Positions 37,401-48,215 of a stretch of DNA of 64,000 nucleotides are shown in pieces; within the stretch, counting starts at the first letter, position 1, and the number at the start of each line of letters is the position of its first letter. Source of the stretch: Edaphochlamys debaryana. Its lineage: Eukaryota > Chlorophyta > Chlorophyceae > Chlamydomonadales. The translations under genes were made by a program, and so were the position numbers. The notes below the pieces were generated by a model that did no database searches, was not told the DNA's origin, and was given only the letters and a program-made list of their open reading frames with translations. The DNA is taken from positions 1-64,000 of the forward strand of contig JAEHOE010000139.1 in the NCBI GenBank assembly GCA_016858145.1, given 5' to 3'.

Positions 37401-38338
37401 CATGCCGCTGGCTTGGGAAAGCCGTAAACACTCAAGCCTTTGTCCAGGAGCTTACGCTGAGCGTCGGTGTCCACGTAAGAGCTGTTTGTTGCTTGACTTG
37501 ATTGCCAACCCAACTGTATCCACGTGCATTCTACATCCAATCATTGGGCTTGTTTGCTTATGAGCAGGAGCTGCTGCACCTGATGGGTCTCCAGCACGCC
37601 GGAACGTCAAGACCTATGGAAGTGCTGTATGAAAACCAGCGTGACACGTCAAGTGTCATGGGCTGCGAGAAATGTCGCACTGATGAGCGCGGCGTACTGC
37701 AGTGCGTCAAGTGCACGGGCAACGTGTGCCCCAACGCACCCCAGATGCGCTATCTGGGCTGGGCCCAGCCGGTGGAAGGGGGCGAGCTCAACGACACAAC
37801 ACTTGCCGCTGGGAAGGCGGTTGGGTTTTGGGTGAGCCGGGTGGTTATCTGTGTCGTGGTTGCATGCAGCAATAATTGCTAATCAGCCTCAATCCTGCTC
37901 CTGCTCCTGCTGATATGCTTGCCTTGCAGTTGCCTGCTCAACACGCGTCCCGCGAAAGCATGATCTGGATCCGGCCCACATGGCTCGGCAAGCAACACAC
38001 CCACAACCTCTATGTGTCGTTCCGGGTCCGGAATCCCTTGGCTGGTGGACCTGACTCCAATCTTGACGGGGACCTCAACGGCCGGGTAGGTTTTGGGAAA
38101 AGCTGCTCCTTCAATAGGTATCAGCTAATAAATAAACAAGCTCAGCGCTTACAGCGCTTTCGTTGTACTATGATGTGCTCCCCGCAGGTTTTACTTCACC
38201 AGATCCTGGACCCTGAAGATGTGCGCTTCACCACTCCTCTTAAGCAGCACGGCTGGACGGATTTGCTCGACCAGTATCTGTTGCAACAGGGCTCCGCTGA
38301 CCGTCTCCTCATCACTTTCAGGCTCCGCATCACTCTAG
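34475..38338 (+). other. M11 metalloprotease portion (exons 1-9)
   Basis: Exons: 34,475-34,559; 36,134-36,213; 36,343-36,558; 36,658-36,870; 36,949-37,035; 37,136-37,474; 37,568-37,831; 37,930-38,085; 38,188-38,338. They encode residues 1-530. The zinc site HELLHLMGLQH (HExxHxxGxxH) falls at residues 340-350 and is split by an intron directly after its first His. A Met-turn SSVMG follows at about 371, then a QMRYLGWAQP segment and a Cys-rich stretch (GCEKCRTDERGVLQCVKC) of the type seen near the active site in this family. The His/Glu set is complete, so catalysis looks possible. Residues about 29-230 are a Cys-containing pro-region. Intron 1 is unusually long (1,574 bp). Confidence 0.88.
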
Positions 38339-41300
38339 GTATGTAAACATGTATTTCAACCGGCACGTGCATGGCGTACAGGTTATACAGGCGCACTTTC
38401 CAAATCTATACCAAAGTCCTAAGGCCACTTCAATCCCTCATTGATCGTCCTCTGGTATCAAACCTTCAGGAAGCACCTCAAGCGATGGCGGTAGCATATG
38501 GGTGTCCATCTGTAGGTATCAGGACGCCGCCAGTGAATGCTCCCCGCAGGGTGCACCCCAGGTCCCCTACGGAGCACCCCGGAGCCCAGGCAGGTCTAGC
38601 TAGTCTAACCCATTGACTCATGCGTTGCGTCGTATGCTTAATCTGCCAGGCTTGCATGAACCCGTTCTTCAAACGCTATTTGCTTTCTGTAGCCGTGGCA
38701 GCCTCGCCCAAGGCTCCGCAAGGTATTGCCGAGTTCAGCAGGGGCGGGCTACTTCAATCTCGGAGCGCGGGGTTGCGGAATAGAAGCACACCAGCGAGCC
38801 CTTCTAACTGCGAACTGCTTTTGGCTGTGCAGGATTGGGGACTCATTGGCCTCCACCGCCGCTGAGGAATCGCATTACCATAAGAAAGCCTCCTTTTCGT
38901 CTGTTTGCAAGACCTCCAAGAAGTAGGAGGATGGCCTGCGAATTATTGTATGTGCTGCGTTTGGACTACCTGCATTGCTTGCTATCTATCACTCCATCCA
39001 TCCTCGTTGCACACGCACAGGGGCCCAATTGCGTCCGCCCGCTGCTCGTGGTAAACGTGATCTCCAGTAAAATGATCCACATTGCTAGAGCTGATAATAG
39101 ATAGATGATGCAGGAGGCCTGCTTGGTTCTATGCATAAGTTGGCTGGTCTAGACAGCAGCTCTTCGTGCTCCCGGCATAACCAACCATGGTGCTTTGTGG
39201 GACTACCCGCCGTTTCATGCTCTGCGTAGGCTCGCCGCCACCACACAGAGCACCTGCTGCGTCGTCGCCAGGCAAGCAGCCTTGCGAAATGGCCGTGTCG
39301 TTGATCTACATTGATGCTTGCTGATTGTCTTACTTGTCTCACCTTGTCTGTATAGCCCCGCCGTTGGGGGAACCCTCTACAAGACGACCGCCTGCGAGTA
39401 TAGCTCAACGTCCACCTGCCGAAATGCCTACAGGTTAGTATCAACCAGTAGAGGTATAAGAGATCCAGCCAGCACCTGCAGACACCCCTTCCCTAAACTT
39501 GCTTGCTCTTGGATGCCGTCTATCTCCCACCTTAATCCTCAGCCTCGCTTCCCTTCTCGCAGCAGCCTGCCCTCCCCTCTCCGGCTTCGAGGCCGCTGCC
39601 AAGGATGCCGACCACCCCGGGCACGACCTGCCTGCGGTGGGCCCCAGCACCAACCTGACGGCCCTCGCGTGGGCGTGCTTCCGCAGCACGGACTGCATGG
39701 GTCTCACGTGGAGCTACACGGGTGGACGGGGCGTGGGCAAGATCAATGTGACAGCGCGCACCACAGCTGCCGGGTCATGCCTCTACGCCAAGGAGCCACG
39801 TAAGAGAGAACTGCATAACCGAAACCGTCAACTAACCTGGCAGTGCATCAATTCGTTTCGTGCGTGCATATCACCACTCGTATGCGGCTTGTGCAGCAAA
39901 GCTGGCGGCGGGTTGGATGGGTCACGCGTGCACCCTTTGGAGTGGGCGCCTCAAGTGTTGGGGGTAAGCGTGTTAGCGCGCACGCGAGATGACTACGGCG
40001 CTCGCTCATAACTTGTTTACATTTACTTGCCGGGAACTTGGACGTGCAGGAGGAATGACTGGGGTCAACTGGGGCTTGGTGACCAAGATAATCGGTATGC
40101 ATGCTTGAGCGCGTGTCATACATTGCTTGACGATAGACTCACACATGGCTCTTTGTACATTATTCGCGTTTATTTGCATGCAGGGGTGATGATCCTGGGG
40201 AGATGGGTGGTGAGCTGCCAGAAGTGCAGATCGGGAACAACTGGACGCATGTGTCAGTGAGTGGATGCGCATGCGGGAGCTCAGAATCTCAAGCAAGATC
40301 ATGCCCCGGGGCTGTCGAAAAGCATCTTCTGCCCACATACCTGGCCCACCCGTGCACCGTTGCCATTCTGGCTACAGGACGTGGGGCTCGGAAGCCGGCA
40401 CACATGCATCATTGTGCAACCAGGCGGACAAGTCAAGTGCTGGGGGTAAGCCGTGCCGCACATCACTTAGTACAAGCATGGATCCAAGCAAGTGTGTCGC
40501 AAGGAAACAGGGTCAAGCTCCCAACCCACCTTTCTATACTCATTTAATCCAAACATATGTACTTCATTATTCGCTCGCCATGGTAACTGCATGCAGGTAT
40601 AATGCCAATGGTCGGCTAGGCCTTGGAGATGTGGATCCACGTGGCCACAACACCTCCACAACGCCCGACCAGCTGCCCCCGGTTAACCTTGGCTCTGGGC
40701 TACAAGCCGTGCAGGCAAGTAGTACTCATATTTGCATAGCGATATTGCTTGCAGAGCACTGATGTCCCTGCTGCCTTCATCACTGCGCAGCTCGTTGTCG
40801 GAGTTGGGCACACGTGCACCATTCTGGAGCCAACAACCGGCACTGATCGGCAGCGCGCCAGTCATCGCTTAGTCAAGTGTTGGGGGTATGTACAACTGGG
40901 CTCCATGATTAAACTGTATAATGTATCTGCTATTAATTGTTGTGGTGGCACCGCTCTTTGTGCAGGTTTAACTCCGACGGCCAGGTAGTTCTGGCTTGTG
41001 TTGCCAGGTCGCTCTGTTGCTGACTGGACTGAGTATCGCATTATCCTTGGTTGGACTGCAGTTGGGCACGGGGGAGTATGGCAATCTCACCCACCGGGGC
41101 GACGAGCCCCACGACATGGGGGACGCCCTACCGCCCGCAGTTCTTGGCTCAAACGACACTATAGTTGAGGTAGGCTTGGGGCCAGTTACTGAACCTGCCG
41201 ATTTAGCCGATTACGGACTTTACAAGTTGGGGCTTGCTCGGAAACTGACGACCGCATGCAGACCATCACCGCTGCGACTTCGCATACGTGTGCACTGCTG

Positions 41301-44300
41301 CGCACACCTGTGCGCAAAGAGATCAAGTGTTGGGGGTGAGCTGGCTCTGCCTGCAGAAGTACTGACCATGATGGCGAACGCAATAACCGCGAAGCTTCTA
41401 ACCTCCGAATAACGTCTCTCTGGTGCCGGCGCACAGAAAGCCTTGGTTCGCACGACGTTATGATAATGGTACTCTAGACATGGATGAGCCGCCACCGCTT
41501 TTGCCTAGTGGCAGCTCTGCTTCGATCAACCTGGTGACAAACCTCACTGCAGCTGTGAGGTTTGATCAACGAAGGCGGAATGGCTATATGTAGGCTGTAC
41601 CGAGCTGACTCGTGGTCCATTATGCGTGGTTGCAGGCGGTTTACGCGGGATTATATGAATCATGCGCCCTCATGCAGCCCGGAGGAAGGTTACATTGCTG
41701 GAGGTTAGTAGCCTGAGCATGCATTTTGAGTGAGCCATGCTCGGTCTGATGCACGTGCCGGGACGTACGTACGCAGCTATGATGAGAACGGCCAGCTGGA
41801 CTTGGACACACGGGCTACGTAGGTGTCTTCATTGTAGTAAAGATCTGTCTGTAGCCCTTGCCTACGGACGCGTGGTGAACGTTTTACGTGTACAGCTCCA
41901 ACTCTACAACTCTGGCATTTGTGGACGTCGGGGTCCCAGTGAAGGTAGGATCCGGCAGTCGTAGGTGTGCAGTTAGGTCCATCTATCTGTGACTTGCACT
42001 TGAACTGAACGTGAGGCCTTCACACTCCTTGCGTTCATTGTCCTCATTATAAGGATGTCGCCCTTGCAAGAAATGGTAACACCACCTGTGTAGTGGTGGA
42101 GTCCCCAGGAAACAGCAGCGGAGTCAAGTGCTGGGGGTATGTGTATGTTTCTTGGGGCGGTGCATGTATGGCGCACGCAGTACAAGCCCATTAAAACGAC
42201 GTTTGCAGGGAAAATGCGGACGGGCAACTGGGCCTGGGTGACACTGTTTGGCGCGGCCTCGACCCCACCACCATCCCCCGGCTTTTGCCCTTCGTGGATC
42301 TTGGCACTGGCCGGACGGCAGTGGTACGTATATATATTGGCCCGAAGTATGGGCGTTGGGACCAGTATTCGTGAACTAGTTCACAAGTCAGTTCGCAAGC
42401 AAAGCAGTCATCCGTGCGTCATGCCTTCCCGCCCCTATCTTCTGTACATGCATACGCTTCATTCACCATGCAGGCACTTGCAAATGGACTGTTCCGCATC
42501 TGCACAGTGCTGCGGCCTGATTATGGCGTCAAGTGTTGGGGGTGAGCGCCCCTGCCAGTCGAGTCTCAGGAGTTGACGGAGTGGGATGCATGGCATGCAG
42601 AGTCCATGCGCGATGCTTCAAACAAGGTGATGAGGTGCACAACTGCTCCACATGTTCCACGTGGCTCTAGGTACAACTCGCATGGCGGGCTAGGCCAAGG
42701 CCATACCGAAACTATTGGTGACGAGCCTGGGGAGATGGGGGACAAGCTGCCTCTGACGGACCTAGGCTGGGCGCCTCAAGGTAAGCAACCTGCGTGCATC
42801 GAGTACAGCGCGGTGTAAGCAGCAGTCAGGGCGCACGCATCCACCTTCCACCTCTATCTTGAACCCTGCTCCCCATCTCGCAGCCTGCCCTCCCCTCTCC
42901 GGCTTCGAGGCCGCTGCCAAGGATGCCGATCACCCCGGGGACGACCTGCCTGCGGTGGGCCCCAGCACCAACCTGACGGCCCTCGCATGGGCGTGCTTCC
43001 GCAGCACGGATTGCATGGGTCTCACGTGGAGCTACACGGCTGGACGGGGCGTGGGCAAAATCAATGTGACTGCGCGCACTGCAGCTCCCGGGTCATGCCT
43101 ATACGCCAAGGAGCCACGTGAGAAAACTGCAATGATGAAACCGTCAAGTGGCCATGCATCGATTCATTTCGTGCGTGCCTATCACCACCCGTATCCGGCT
43201 CACTTTCGCAGCAAAGCTGGCGGCCGGAATAGCGCACACGTGTGCCCTTTGGAGCGGGCGCCTCAAGTGTTGGGGGTGCGTGTACGTGGAAAGGGGATGT
43301 ACGTAGAGTCGGGCAGGAGCGCTTCACATTATTAGCTTGTCCCCTCCATCCCTCTCGCCCTTCACGTACCAACAAACTCGCAGGCAGAATTGGGATGGCC
43401 AGCTTGGTGTCGGTGATGACAAGAGTCGGCAAGTTACACATCAGATATGCGTGCTCATGATGCTTGCGGATGGACATCCTTACGCTGTTTGCCTTTCTGG
43501 GTCTGACACGTGAAGGGGCAATGAGACTGGCCACATGGGTAGCAATCTGCCGGAAATCAAGTTGGAAAGCAGATGGACACACGTATCGGTGAGTATGGTC
43601 TTTCATTAAGATGCAACCTGGCCACCAAGCAAGGCACCTGCAACTACGTACTCTCCTTATGACCGCAGGATGTAGTGGCAGGCGGCTGGCACACGTGTGT
43701 TATCGTTCAGCCAGGTGGCGCGGTGAAGTGCTGGGGGTAAGTCCTCCAGAAGCACATGACGCATGCGTGCGTACTTGGGCTGAGCGGGGGCGGTGCAACA
43801 CAATCTGTGGATCTGCAGATCTAATTATCGTGGGCAGCTTGGACTTGGCTTGACCCGGGGCAGCGCCGGTTACACCGTTGCTACAGCTCCCTCAAGGCTC
43901 CCTCCCCTGGACCTGGGTCCTGGACTACGGGCCGTGCAGGTGGGCAGCGCGCCGGTTTGGACTTAGTGACGAGGGCTTCATAATTTGCAAACGCCGTCGA
44001 CTGCCCGGTCGCTTTATGGGACTGGTGTGGGCTTACAGCGTGCAATTGTCAGGTGGGATGGAGATAGAGATGTAGGGCGAGCGTTCTGAGTGAAGCGTAC
44101 CGCAGTACGGGAGGTCCCAGTAGTCCCAGCGAATCCCGGTCAAGGGTGCAAACCGCTGTGCTTGCCCGGTGTATTGCCTTTCTCTCTCTGGTGCAGCTGT
44201 CTGCTGGGCATTACCACACGTGCGCCGTTTTGCAGCCAGACGTTCCCGATCATGCCCGGGATGTAAAGCGGGTTGTGAAATGCTGGGGGTGAGCCACAGT

Positions 44301-46352
44301 TCGCCCGTCGTCGTGTGGGTTGGAGTGATGACCATTGGATGGGATACGTGCATGCTAACCTCTCTTACGCTGCTTTGCGCCTCGCTGACCGGTGCATACA
44401 GGTGGAATGACCACGGCCAGGTAGCGTAGAGGCGCAAGATCTTGTGACACTCTAGAGTGTCTGGCGTATGCGGCTGATATCTCATGCTGGACTCGGATTG
44501 CATGCAGTTGGGGACGGGTGACTACGGAAACAAAACCGGTCGTGGACGGGGCTTGAACGACATGGGAGAGGCGCTCAAGACCATTCAACTTGGCAGCAAC
44601 CTCAGTGTTGAGGTAAGTGAGTTTGAAACCAGCTCTTCAAATAAAGCACAATTCACAGCTTCCAGGTGGTTGCTGCCCCTACTACTTCCGAAACCTTTCG
44701 AGTCTCTAGGCCTACTAACTGCAGGCCGTCACAGCTGGTTACGCCCACACGTGTGCTCTTCTGCACCCCCGTGGCGTGGTCAAGTGCTGGGGGTGAGACG
44801 GGCGGGATGTATGCATGCCACGCGTGCAGGCAGGTCAGCAGTAGGTGCCTCACCCATTAAACCATTCTCTCTTCTAAACCTGGTGCTTAGGAAACCCTGG
44901 TATGGGAAGATTTGGTATCGTAGCGGGGTTGGCGATGACCAGCCCCCATTGGTTCCCGGCGGAGACTCCCTGCTCGCAATCAAATTCGGGACAAACCTGA
45001 CCGCCACGGTGCGTGGGTTGCTTCAAATACACTGGCCAAATGTCTCCCTTCTTTTAATCAAAACGCACCTCGAAACCATGTTCAGGCCGTGGCAGCTGGA
45101 ATCTTCCATACGTGCGCGCTTTTTCAGCCCGGGGGTGCCGTGAAGTGCTGGGGGTAAGAGCAGCCCTTAGTCGACGCGCTGAACTTTGTAAAGCTGTTTA
45201 ACTGTCCCTTTCCCTGGGAGTGCAGCTACAACAGTGTCGGAGGTCCATTGGGCGTGGGCATATCAGTCTCATACATGTGGGTGGCTGTTTGGGCGTTTCA
45301 CGAAAGCGTAGAAATAAAGGGGTGGTGGTCGCTGTATCGGAGGAGATGAACATGCCATTTCACCTCATCATCCCACAGTGGTGATCCCGGAAACCTGTCC
45401 TTTGTTGACATGGGAGGCGTTGTAAAGGTGGGCCGGAGGCGCCAGTCAACAAGCACAGTAGTGCCCCGTGCTGTTAAGTGCTATTGGGTTGATGCACGCT
45501 CTCAAAATGCAACCCGCAGGACCTTGTACTGCCGACGACCGGCGGGTACAGTTGCGCACTGATAAGCCCGGCAGCGAGCGGCGGCAGCGGGGTCAAGTGC
45601 TGGGGGTGAGATACGCAGAACCGCATGTAATTGCGGCTTTTACTTGTTCCCGCCTCATGCCAGCCCATAATAATGCCATCCTGCTGTATGCGCAGGATTA
45701 ATGGGTATGGAGAACTGGGCCAGGGGGACAGAAATGACAGAGGCTACGCCGCAGCCACCATCCCCCGCCTGTTTCCCTCAGTGGACCTCGGCACAGGCAG
45801 GACTGCAGTGGTGGGTGTAGGGCTGGGATGCCAACGGGAACCAGCACGCCTGGAGACCCAGAGGTCCGTTGTCAGAGAGGTCAGGCGTGCAGGAGGCCCA
45901 TCCAGACGTGCGTGCTGGAGGCGTGGTTGAGTAGTGTGACGCAAGGGACGTCACGAGGCTTCGATTGTATGTACTACGACTTGTAAATCCGTTTCTGCCC
46001 CGTTTCTCACCCGCGGAACGGCCGTTTTATGCTCACGCATAGCGACTGGCGACGGGGAACGGCCACGTCTGTGCAGTGCTCCAGCCCGGCCTAGGCATCA
46101 AATGCTGGGGGTGAGCCGGGGGCCTCAACGTGCTGATGAGCTTGCTAGGTTCGATGGGCTTCGGCACGCACAGCTCTATCTGGATCAGTTGCGGTCAGTC
46201 ATTTCTGCCACTCTTCCCGTACGCATTTGTGACACAGGCACAACGATGGCGGCCTACTGGGACAGGGGTACGCCGAGTACGCCGTTGGCGACGAGCCAGG
46301 AGAGATGGGGGACGCGCTGCCGCTGACGGACCTGGGCTGGCCACTCAAGTGA
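34475..46352 (+). CDS. Secreted M11 (gametolysin-like) metalloprotease joined to PAN and RCC1 repeats
   Basis: My model has 48 exons and 1,633 residues, all junctions in phase. Its parts are listed separately with exon coordinates. They are a signal peptide (LRLISIVAILSILGAES), an M11 protease to residue about 530, a Pro/Arg-rich linker to about 596, then two copies of a PAN-like domain plus seven RCC1 repeats, ending at TGA 46,350-46,352. M11 enzymes such as gametolysin and Volvox VMPs cleave extracellular-matrix proteins in volvocine algae. RCC1 repeats build seven-bladed propellers that bind partners; here they would be extracellular. The join between protease and PAN/RCC1 is the weak point. 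It depends on four consecutive phase-1 introns and on the absence of any signal-peptide start for the second half. A two-gene split between 38,926 and 39,566 is the alternative. I find no TGTAA soon after the stop. Confidence 0.62.
34560..36133 (+). other. Long first intron of the protease gene, with internal repeats
   Basis: The intron holds two diverged direct copies of a segment, about 34,840-35,060 and 35,690-36,060. Shared pieces are CCTGGCATG(A/G)GATG, GGGGGCCGCCTC, GCGGGT(G/C)AGCGAG and CGCCCGCA(C/T)TGGAA. It also has a GAAATA microsatellite (about 35,131-35,158) and an 11-bp inverted repeat CCTATGGGAGT / ACTCCCATAGG (35,270-35,280 and 35,335-35,345). It looks like a site of repeated small-element insertion. 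Confidence 0.6.
38693..39433 (+). other. Candidate Pro/Arg-rich linker exons joining protease and PAN/RCC1
   Basis: Three small exons, 38,693-38,722, 38,833-38,922 and 39,356-39,433, each begin and end in phase 1. They connect the protease exon ending 38,338 to the PAN exon starting 39,566. They would encode 66 residues, including ASPKAPQG, HWPPPPLRN, RKPPFRLFARPPR and RRPPASIAQRPPAEMP, typical of extracellular hinge sequence in volvocine proteins. Another reading ends the protease at a stop at 38,924-38,926 (...SSVCKTSKK), and a different frame of 39,356-39,433 reads GGTLYKTTACEYSS. Both remain possible. Confidence 0.5.
39566..42780 (+). repeat. PAN + seven RCC1 repeats, unit 1
   Basis: Exons: PAN 39,566-39,799; then 39,897-39,963; 40,050-40,094; 40,184-40,256; 40,378-40,445; 40,597-40,714; 40,791-40,885; 40,966-40,984; 41,062-41,169; 41,262-41,335; 41,437-41,554; 41,636-41,703; 41,777-41,818; 41,896-41,944; 42,054-42,136; 42,209-42,323; 42,474-42,541; 42,671-42,780 (1,554 bp, 518 codons). 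The PAN/apple-like domain has Cys in CPPLSGFEAA, WACFRSTDCMG and SCLYAKEP. Seven blades follow, each with the pattern GxxHTCxxxxxGxxKCWG then N..GQLG.G. Blade 5 ends LHCWR instead of KCWG. The two Cys per blade suggest disulfides, consistent with secretion. Confidence 0.9.
42884..46352 (+). repeat. PAN + seven RCC1 repeats, unit 2
   Basis: Exons: PAN 42,884-43,117; 43,212-43,275; 43,384-43,428; 43,516-43,588; 43,669-43,736; 43,819-43,939; 44,197-44,288; 44,402-44,420; 44,508-44,612; 44,725-44,792; 44,891-45,008; 45,086-45,153; 45,226-45,276; 45,379-45,427; 45,520-45,605; 45,696-45,810; 46,043-46,110; 46,238-46,352 (1,559 bp with stop). Exon order and sizes match unit 1 almost one for one (for example 234/234, 45/45, 73/73, 19/19, 49/49, 115/115). 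PAN 2 is nearly identical to PAN 1 and most differences are synonymous, whereas the blades have diverged much more. Confidence 0.9.
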
Positions 46353-47059
46353 CGACCGCTCGGTCGGTGATGAGCGAAAAAAAACTGACTGACGACGTTA
46401 AGAGCGAATCCGAGATGTGCAGATAGATAGAAGATTTGCATGGGTGTGATTTAGCAACCGGGAGAGGTTGCCCTGTGGGACGAGGTAGACGAGGGCTGGC
46501 AAGTCAAGCAAGGGGGGGCTCCACGCACGCCATACGCTTCAGGGGGACCCAGCCATGTGACTGCATAGATAGATAGGCTGGCTGGCGTGGTTAAGCGGAC
46601 GGACGGAGGGGTCCACGATGTATGCTGGAACGTTTGCTGGATAGTGGGCTGAGTGGATGAGATGTATGATGGGCTGCGACTCGCCCTCGGGGTGCAGAGC
46701 ACGCACGGGATTGAGAAGGCGGATTGAGAGGCGGAAATTAAGGGCTGCTGCCAGCACTGGCGCAGTGCGCCGCCTCTGCGCGCCTCACTGGTATCACGAC
46801 TTGCCTCCACCGTGCTTTCAAACCCGAGCCATATCTTCGTCCGCCAGATCACGTCTGCGCTCGCAGTTGCTGCCGGTTGACGGTTAACTTGGGCGCCGGC
46901 TGTCAGAATCAGGAATTTTTGTCCTAAGCTTAAGGGGGAGTGAGTAGACGGTGGTGACGTCTCAAGGGATCAGGCATGGCAGGCCGGTATATATGCGTGG
47001 AAGTGCGCAGATGCGACAAGGGTGGCTGCCCGAAGGCAGGAAAAGGGCTGACTCAGCTG

Positions 47060-47925
47060 GGCTCGGAGCCCCGTGGTCCCCCCCCCCCAATGTTCGAGTG
47101 TGGCTCCGAGGAGCCCTCAACCCTCTCCACCAGCCCGCACCACGGCACGCGGGCTCGCACCCGGCCATTAATCCTCTGTAACCCCGTCCTACACGAGGTG
47201 ATGCGCTCTTCAGGCGTCTGATTGCCTCGGCCTGGACATAGCCGGCCGGACCACAGCCAGCAGGGGGGGGGGGGGGGTAAAAACATTAGTTCCATACACC
47301 ACCCCACAAAAGTTCGGACCCCTTGCCGTACACTGCACACACTGCCGTACATGGCCATAATGTAACCCATTTCCCTCGACTTTTGTGCCAATCGGCTGCG
47401 CTTCGTGTGCGCTACTGCCTTGCGCGTGAACCGGAAGCGTCGATGAGGCTTGGGTCCTGTCCATTGACCATCCCCGCGTCCATGGACCACTCTCCGGTAC
47501 CTTGCATCCGCGCTATTCATGCCCTACGCCTCCATTATGATGAGCTACGGTCATAATGGTACACCCGGACGTCTAGCAGCGGTGGCAGTGCCGGTCGTGA
47601 CGTGTCCCACGCGTGGACATGCTGACATGTGGCACCCGCAGCCACCCTTCGACCACCATCCCTATGGTCTGTGGTGCTCAGGCACACCCACGGTTCAGCC
47701 TCTCGTTGATACCACGCCTTTACGCAAGGAGAGGGCCCTTGGGCTGCGTCAGACCGCTGTGACAAAAGCTCGGACGGGAGCTGTACAAAAGTTCGGGACC
47801 CCCCTCCCCCCCCCAACTTTGAGGGCTCATAACTTTTTTCCTAGAACCTCGATTTTCATTCTGAAAGCGGATTTGGGCTCCTCTTGTCGAGCTCTCCAAA
47901 GTTAAAGCGTGGTGTATTTTTTTAC
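47060..47925. repeat. Dispersed repeat, copy B
   Basis: This copy shares ordered blocks with copy A (see 14,885-15,835). A block containing CAATGTTCGAGT and GGCTCC at the left edge (47,088-47,108) is present in copy A in inverted orientation (about 14,896-14,916), while the interior blocks are direct. The edges may therefore be inverted termini or a nested insertion. Confidence 0.65.
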
Positions 47926-48069
47926 ACTTCCTGCCCCCCCCCCCCTGCCACAGCTACGGCTGGGGAAAACCCGCCTGCCCGGAGAGGGCCCCCCCCGCCG
48001 CCCGGCCCTTTGCTGGCCTCCGCCCCTACCTGTCCCCCAGCCGCCACGCGCCCTTCCACTACATACACA

Positions 48070-48215
48070 TGACCCTGCCCCCGGGCTTCCGCTTTATTGG
48101 GCTAGAAACTATCAATCAGGGTCAGCACACATGACCCTGCCCCCGGGCTTCCGCTTTATTGGGCTAGAAACTATCAATCAGGGTCAGCACACATGACCCT
48201 GCCCCCGGGCTCTAT
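48070..48215. repeat. 62-bp tandem repeat, 2.3 copies
   Basis: Blocks starting GACCCTGCCCCCGGGCT occur at 48,071, 48,133 and 48,195. The first two continue identically (CCGCTTTATTGGGC...) and the third breaks off after GGGCT. Confidence 0.85.

Noticed and set aside
38833..38926. Stop-terminated frame IGDSLASTAAEESHYHKK as the C-terminus of the protease
   Set aside because: It needs extra small exons to reach phase 2 from the exon ending 38,338, while the phase-1 path is direct. Not excluded; stated as the alternative to the fusion.
39356..39433. Alternative frame reading GGTLYKTTACEYSSTSTC as a Cys-rich exon
   Set aside because: It ends in phase 2 and does not fit the phase-1 PAN exon that follows. 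Kept only as an alternative in the linker entry.
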